This document shows, one piece after another, positions 58,441 through 64,000 of a stretch of 64,000 bases of DNA; the stretch's first letter is position 1; every line of letters begins with the position of its first letter. Source of the stretch: Sesamum alatum (Eukaryota > Streptophyta > Magnoliopsida > Lamiales > Pedaliaceae). The notes under the pieces are model-generated. The model made no database searches, was not told the origin of the DNA, and saw only the letters and a list, made by a program, of their open reading frames with translations. Made by a program: the position numbers and the translations under genes. Location of the stretch: assembly GCA_034509735.1 (NCBI GenBank), contig JACGWO010000008.1, positions 11,977,864 through 12,041,863 of the forward strand. Direction: 5' to 3'.

Positions 58441-60470
58441 ACTATTACATTTAATAATAGTAACCCATCAACACACTGATGGGCCTTGTCTCCTTCTCCA
58501 TCGGGCCTCTACGGAACTCCTTGGATTATCCTTTCTGGGCCATCCTTCTTCTCCATCATGGAAATAAAAATAAAATACTTCCTCACCACTATATTATTCT
58601 CATTACAAATTTAAAAAGAGACCCCAGCGATAACCTGGGGGAGTACAATTGGAGGGAGATAGAAAGCTTTATTATTCTAAGGCAAACCAGAAAAGAGGAG
58701 GAGAAAAAATAAATGAGGCACACAGGCCCAACATAAAATTAAAGCCATACATTCGGTTTAGGGCTTGTGATCATCCATTCTCAATCAACGCACATAATCC
58801 ATGATATCCAATCATCAATAATCCACATAAGCCGTGATATCCACTCATATAATTCATAAAAGAATTAAACAGACAAGGTATACATGTAAACTTGGTGTAA
58901 CATTGGTAATCCTTTTCTTGTTATGAAACACTTTCCTCATTATTCAAAAATATTAAAATTTTGAGGTTCCAAATCGAACAAAATAAAATATTTTTCCAAA
59001 AAATATCTTCCAGAAAAACATGCAAAATAAATAAATAATTTTCAGAATATATTCCAAAAATGAAGAAACAAGAAAATCACCGGAACGACCAAGGGTCACC
59101 ACAGCCGGCGGCAGCCTGCCGCTTGCACCTGGCCCGCAGACAGGATTCGCCTGCCTGCGCGCGCGCTGGCCGGGCGGCCGCACACAGGCGCCCTTCCTGT
59201 GTGCTCTGCCCTACTACGCAGCCCTTAGCGCGCGCACGCGCATCAGGCCCGCCTGTCGGGCTTGCGCTCATAGGCTCCGTTGCCTACGTGCGCACGCGCC
59301 TGGCGGCGTAGCCCATGCGCGGGCGCGGGGCCTGACTGGCCGCTCGTCTGTCGATCGCGCGCGCCAGACACACTAGCAGCGCGCGCATATCCAGTGCTTG
59401 CGGCCGGCAGCGCCTGCAGCTGTGCGCGCCTGGCCGGCGGCCGCGCGCAGGCTCCTCTGCCTGACATGGACCACCTAGTCATCATAGCAAGCCACATCAT
59501 TGCTTAGATGGAGCCACATCATTACTTACATGGAGGACTTTCAACTTCTCTTAAACTTGCATCAAACCTTTGAGCTTTCATTTCAAGTCATGGACCGGTT
59601 TTAACCGGACTTGATTTAATCAAATTAAATCAAGTGATCCATGGGTTTCAAATTAATTCAATTAATTTTAAACCTTATTGACATCCAAAATTTTATTTAA
59701 TCTAATTAAATAAACAAAGCTCAAACACTAATTAATTGATCCAATCAATTAATTCTTGGGCCATCCATCCAATGGATTTTCCCAATAAATGATCCAATCA
59801 TTTATATTCTCCTTGAATTAATTGAATCCAATTAAATCAATTCACTTTTTCCAGAATTAATTCCAAATTAATTCCACTATTTCCATAGTGATTTGTGTGT
59901 GACTCTTTAGGTTCACCCTCAGCTAGACTTGGGCTTGTGTCCAACATAATTGATTAATTAAATCCAATTTAATTAATTATTTCTCATCCTGGACTAGGCA
60001 ACTATGCTACAAATGCGTTTACTCTATTGATCGACCTAGGGAACCATTCCCTACTTGACCAATCGCTACGGCCGTAGACTTAATGAGTCGAAACCATCTC
60101 AGAGCGCATAGGAGACATAGCTGTCAAATACTGACATGGCCGTGCGCACTGCGTGCACGGTCAGCTGTCGGCTGCTGTGTACATGCGTTTCTTGCTATGT
60201 TTTATTATTTCTACTCCCTTTTCCAAAAATCAAGAAGCACTAAGAAACACCAAGAACTCATGCACTACAAACATGATAAACGACATGAAAAACGACATGC
60301 TTGTAAACACAAAACAAGAATCACGTAAATCATGCTTTTACATGTTTTTCATGCTTTAGCACACATAAAACCCTAGGCCTATACACCGAACTGGGCTCTA
60401 ATATCACTAAAAGCCTATGGTAGGCGTGTGGATCGTTTGGGGAGGAGGGTGAATGAGGAAGCGCGATACA
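58441..60470 (-). repeat. Rearranged copia leader/LTR-derived sequence with CpG-rich island
   Basis: 58441-59080 is non-coding. 59090-59475 is a CpG island (separate entry). 59750-60135 matches the LTR at 53620-54105 in the same orientation: CCATCCAATGGA, GTGATTTGTGTGTGAC, CCTGGACTAGGCAACTATGC, GCGCATAGGAGACATAGCTGTCA. At about 60140 the similarity stops. GGGCTCTAATATCACT at 60393-60408 resembles the complement of the tRNA-Met primer-binding site (TGGTATCAGAGCC) with two mismatches. That would be the priming site of the minus-strand copia, with an LTR end (GTGGATCGTTTGGGG) directly to its right, broken off at ~60470. Confidence 0.5.
59090..59475. other. CpG-rich island
   Basis: Roughly 70% G+C by eye with dense GCGCGC, GGCCGG and GCGCGCGC words, in a window that is otherwise strongly AT-rich. 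Overlapping ORFs on both strands are Arg/Ala/Pro-rich and recognisably artefactual. It lies within copia-derived DNA, upstream (minus strand) of gag. Confidence 0.7.
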
Positions 60471-62158
60471 TGGACCGTTTCTACACGGTCACCCATGGTA
60501 ACGGGCAAATTCTGGTTATGATATAATTGGGAGTTGGGCCAAGTCTAGTTGAGGGTGAACCTAAAGAGTCACACACGATTCACTGAAAGTGAAAGAAATT
60601 AGTTTAGAATTAAATTTGAAAAATAATTAATTTAATTAGATTAAATTAATTTGTTGGAGATATTAGCCTTTATTGATTAATTGGATTAATCAGGCTTAAT
60701 TCATAAATGTGACTCAATCTAGTTGGGCTTATGTAACCTGTTTCTGACACTTCATGGTACAAATAATTTACTCTGAATAAAAGTGGTGTTCAATTGCGGC
60801 ATATATACTTTGATTGTGTTCACTTTCCATTCGATATATATAACCATTCAAAGCACAACCAAAGCCCATAAACCAGTAGCATTAATTAAAAAGCTAAGCT
60901 GTGCACAGGTTGGCAGTCATGAAACGAGCTTCTGTGAATCGGTCTGAAATACTCAAAATCAAGGACCTCGAGATTAGGGTATCGAGGATCCACTTGAGAC
61001 TTGCACTAAACAATTGCGGTCGCGTTTCATCAACAAATGACGAGGTTCGTCCATGCAATGTTAGTGGGTTGGCAAGCTTGGTGCAGGCTGACTGAGGTGA
61101 CTTGCAGAAATCATCATATAAGAAACTTTGAGTGGGTTAGTCGGTATGACCAGTATTCCCGGTTCCAACGGTACGAGCTCTGTCCTCGGACTTGAGGGAC
61201 TACGACAGTCACATAAACGTCACGTGTGTATCTTAGGCCTTGCGAGAGACCACCAAGATAAAGGACTTGGTTGTTGTAAGCTCTCTTTAGTGCAATCAAG
61301 GTGTACAGTGTAGACGGTGAGTCCTAAGAAAGAATCCGTCTCCTGTCAAATTATTAACAATAGTATCTCACTAATACTCTGACACTCGTCCTACATAAAT
61401 CTATGGCCACAACGACTGAACAGCGGGATGGTATCCCAATGATGTTTAGTGTTTGGATGAGTCAAGGCTTAAGTGAAGAATGGGTACCGACGTCCAAGGT
61501 CCATACCCTAGACTATAGCTGTGAGATAGTAGACGAATGAACATACGTACTCGAGAAGCTAAATGTTCATGCCATCATTTCACCTATTCTCTAGTGCCAT
61601 GTACCGTCGCTAGACGGCCACCCATGGTGACGGACGAATTCCCATGATGTGATGATTGAAAATTCGGCCAAGTCTAGTTGAGGGTGAACCTAAAGAGTCA
61701 CACACGATTCACCAAAAAAGGAGGAATTAATTTGGGATTAATTTCGGGAGATCGAACAATTTAATTAGATTAAATTGTTCTCTTCTTAGAGAGACAAGTT
61801 TTTAACTAGATTAATTAGGCTTGATTCATAAATTGGATTTATGGAATTAAGAGAATGGGCTATTTCCGCCGTTAACTAAGATGAAAATATAATTATTGGG
61901 CTCGTATATTTATTTATTTATTAGAACCCCATTCGACTATTTAAATAGGATTTAAATATTTCATAAAGCCCATCAAAGGATGGACGGACGTGATTGAACC
62001 TTGGGGGCTTGATGAGATAAAAGAGCTATGATTAAGTTTGACTTAATCAAAGCCTAGGTTTGACTAGGATTTGACTAGGTCAAGATCCTAGTCAAGTGTG
62101 CCTCTTTAGAAGAGCTTGAGTTGTAATAGGAAACTATGCTTTTAATAAATACTCAAAA
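60471..62158 (+). repeat. Copia LTR fragments, + orientation, diverged
   Basis: Two successive partial LTR copies. The first, 60471 to about 60780, starts inside the CACCCATGG...GGGTGAACC region. The second, ~60850-62158, runs through TCAAGGACCTCGAGA, GAGACTTGCACT, GGTCGGTATGACC-like, TCCGTCTCCTGTCA and GCTAGACGGCCACCCATGG. It then includes the conserved block at 61668 and an AT-rich end. Both are diverged from the 62159-64000 copy. Confidence 0.7.
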
Positions 62159-64000
62159 TGTTGGAATAGGTGACCAGAAAGCCAATAGGTTTGGCAATTT
62201 GTAACCTATCCGACAACTTGATGTGAATGTAATATTATTATGTGATGAATAAGATGAGTGTTCGTCACCAATGGTACCTTCTTTGTTGCGCTCATCTTAC
62301 ATTTGTTAAACCGGTGTTTAACTTATATCGCAACAAAGCCCACAGACCATGGATAACAACTCGTGCAGTTGGGCCACGCATTGGATGGTGGTCATGAAAC
62401 CAACTGATTAAGAGTTGGGTCTTAAACGTTCCAAGTCGAGGACCTCGAGACAGGGCATCGAGAGTCCTATTGAGACTTGCGTCAAGAGTCGTGTTCATTG
62501 GATGAGTGTCGTGTTTCATCGGCGACAGGCGTGAGACGCCTACACGATCTTGATGGGTTTGGTCGACTGGGGTCGAGCCGACTGGACTGACTCGCGGGGA
62601 TCATCATATGGAAAGCCTTGGAGGCTTGGTCGGTATGATTGGTTTTCCCCGGTTCCGATAGTACGGGAGTAATCCTCAGACTTGAGGGATCATGGCAGTC
62701 GCGTGCACAGGACGGCTGTATCTTGGATCTGGCGAGAGGTAATCATTCTGTAAGATGATTATCATAAGCCTTGTCCAGTGCAGTCAGAATGTGTAGCGAG
62801 GACGGTGGATTCCAAGAAGAGGATCCGTCCCCTGTCAGTATGTGACAGAGGTATCTCCTATGCACTCGGAGACACGTTCATGCTGTTTGAAGCTGTGGCC
62901 ACAGTGGTTGGTCGATCAGGGAATGGTTCCCTGTGTCGACGCAATGAAGCATACGTGGTCTCGAGTATTAAGCATAGATGCCTAGTCAAGGATGAGAACC
63001 GACGCCTAATTCCATACCCTAGACTAAGGCCGGGAGACGGTAGACGGAAGGATCGTACCCGTACGGAATCGGCGCCTAAATGTTCACGCCAATTCACCTA
63101 GTCTCTAGTGCCATGGACCGTTGCTAGACGGCCACCCATGGGTAACGGGCCCTTGTGGACACAGGCCCAAGTCTAGCTGAGGGTGAACCTAAAGGGTCAC
63201 ACACAAATCACCGAGGAGGTTGAGAGATCGACTTGGAGTCAATCTCGAAGGATAAAATAAGTAATTGGATTACTTAAGGGAAAGCCCATTGGGTGGACGG
63301 GCCGATATTGTATCGGGCTTTCATTTAATCGGTAAATTGGATTTTCAATTAAATATGGAAAGTTGAGATGATGAGACGTTGGATCTTTTAATTAGATTAA
63401 AAGATCAACGGGAATAATTTAAGTGGACATTAAATTGAATTTAATATTGGGTTCGTCGTAATTGGATTACGATAAAACCCGGTCCGTTAAATTATACCCG
63501 AGAGAGAAATAATTTCTAATTTGGAATAGGAAGAAGTTGGACTTCTTCCCTTAATTAAATATGGCCGACATGCTCCCTTGGAGGAAGCAAAATCAGCCAT
63601 GTTTCATGCTAGGTGGTATGTTGACTTGTCTCTTTTGGAAAGAGACAAATCAACTCCAATCAAGCTCTTCCCTTTTGGTATGATTTGATCATACCATAAA
63701 TTTTGGTAGGCTTGATTGAAGAATTGATGGTGATTGATTGGAATGAATTTAGACATCCTTGGATGAACCTAGACACATTCCAATAATCACATTAATTATG
63801 TATATATATTAGAATATACAACACCTAGCATAAGTGATTCATTATTCATCTTTTTCTAGGAAAAAGAGAAGACAAAAATCCTCTCCTCTCTCTCAAAATT
63901 TCGTGCTCCTCCCTCTCTCACACTTGTGTTCTTCACTTGATTTTGAATCAAGAAGAAGAACAAAGTAAGTTTAAGAGAACACTAATTCATAGTGTTCTTC
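62159..64000 (+). repeat. Copia LTR, + orientation, runs off the window
   Basis: Starts TGTTGGAATAGGTGACC, a typical copia LTR 5' end, directly after the older LTR copy. It corresponds in inverse orientation to the truncated LTR at 52525-54576 and supplies the missing first ~190 bases. Landmarks: the conserved block at 63168-63212, AAAGAGACAAATCAACTCC at 63639, a GA-rich tract near 63860-63900, and AAGTAAGTTTAAGAGAACAC at the window edge. By comparison with the left copy, about 0.4 kb of the LTR is expected beyond the window. Confidence 0.75.

Noticed and set aside
59053..59507. Several ORFs on both strands across the GC-rich block
   Set aside because: Stop codons are rare at this GC content; translations are low-complexity Arg/Ala/Pro strings with no domain.
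62778..63101. 107-codon ORF on the + strand and its minus-strand shadow
   Set aside because: It lies within a copia LTR; related LTR copies at 54.0 kb and 61.4 kb do not keep the frame.

Overview
The window is nuclear DNA of a flowering plant, most likely a eudicot. It is AT-rich, gene-poor and packed with nested transposable elements. Two genes look functional. One is a 12-exon purple acid phosphatase of the PAP1/PAP24/PAP27 type (26719-32061, +). The other is a single-exon glutaredoxin-domain protein with an N-terminal myristoylation motif and a C-terminal cysteine cluster (43715-44746, +). I saw no organellar or bacterial features, tRNA, rRNA or CRISPR array.

Layout. 1-880 is a large AT-rich fold-back repeat. 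1450-10290 is a decayed Mutator-like (MULE) transposase gene on the + strand, split by a complete hAT element (3996-9689). The hAT has 11-bp terminal inverted repeats (TIRs), a 7/8-matching target duplication, GAGCTC-rich subterminal arrays, a ~215-bp internal tandem repeat and a minus-strand transposase gene with only a few lesions. 11620-13870 holds an internally deleted CACTA (En/Spm) transposase and its right end. 13930-14740 is a copia-LTR fragment. 14770-19088 is the relic of a second CACTA element with a TNPA-like gene, two inserted fold-back elements and a CACTA-type terminus. 19384-20580 is a non-autonomous MULE with a perfect 9-bp target duplication and a GC-rich core. 20590-26200 is AT-rich DNA with diverged segmental duplications and small inverted-repeat elements.

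After the phosphatase gene come AT-rich DNA, a gypsy pol fragment (34800-35820) and a second decayed MULE on the minus strand (36815-41546, with TIRs). MITE-like elements follow, then the glutaredoxin gene. 46700-52524 holds hAT-like and gypsy-LTR remnants, and a non-autonomous LTR element whose interior is a ~47-bp minisatellite. 52525-64000 is a cluster of related copia sequences: one minus-strand gag-pol whose RT ends just before the catalytic motif, and several large LTR copies in opposite orientations sharing a strongly conserved ~45-bp block.

I found no convincing new multi-gene system. The most interesting observations are structural: the nearly intact hAT nested in a MULE; a 20-bp filler at a copia deletion junction identical to DNA about 1.1 kb away; the minisatellite-bearing LTR element; the candidate Pack-MULE; the CpG-rich island inside copia-derived DNA; and an in-frame duplication of a zinc motif in MULE 1.
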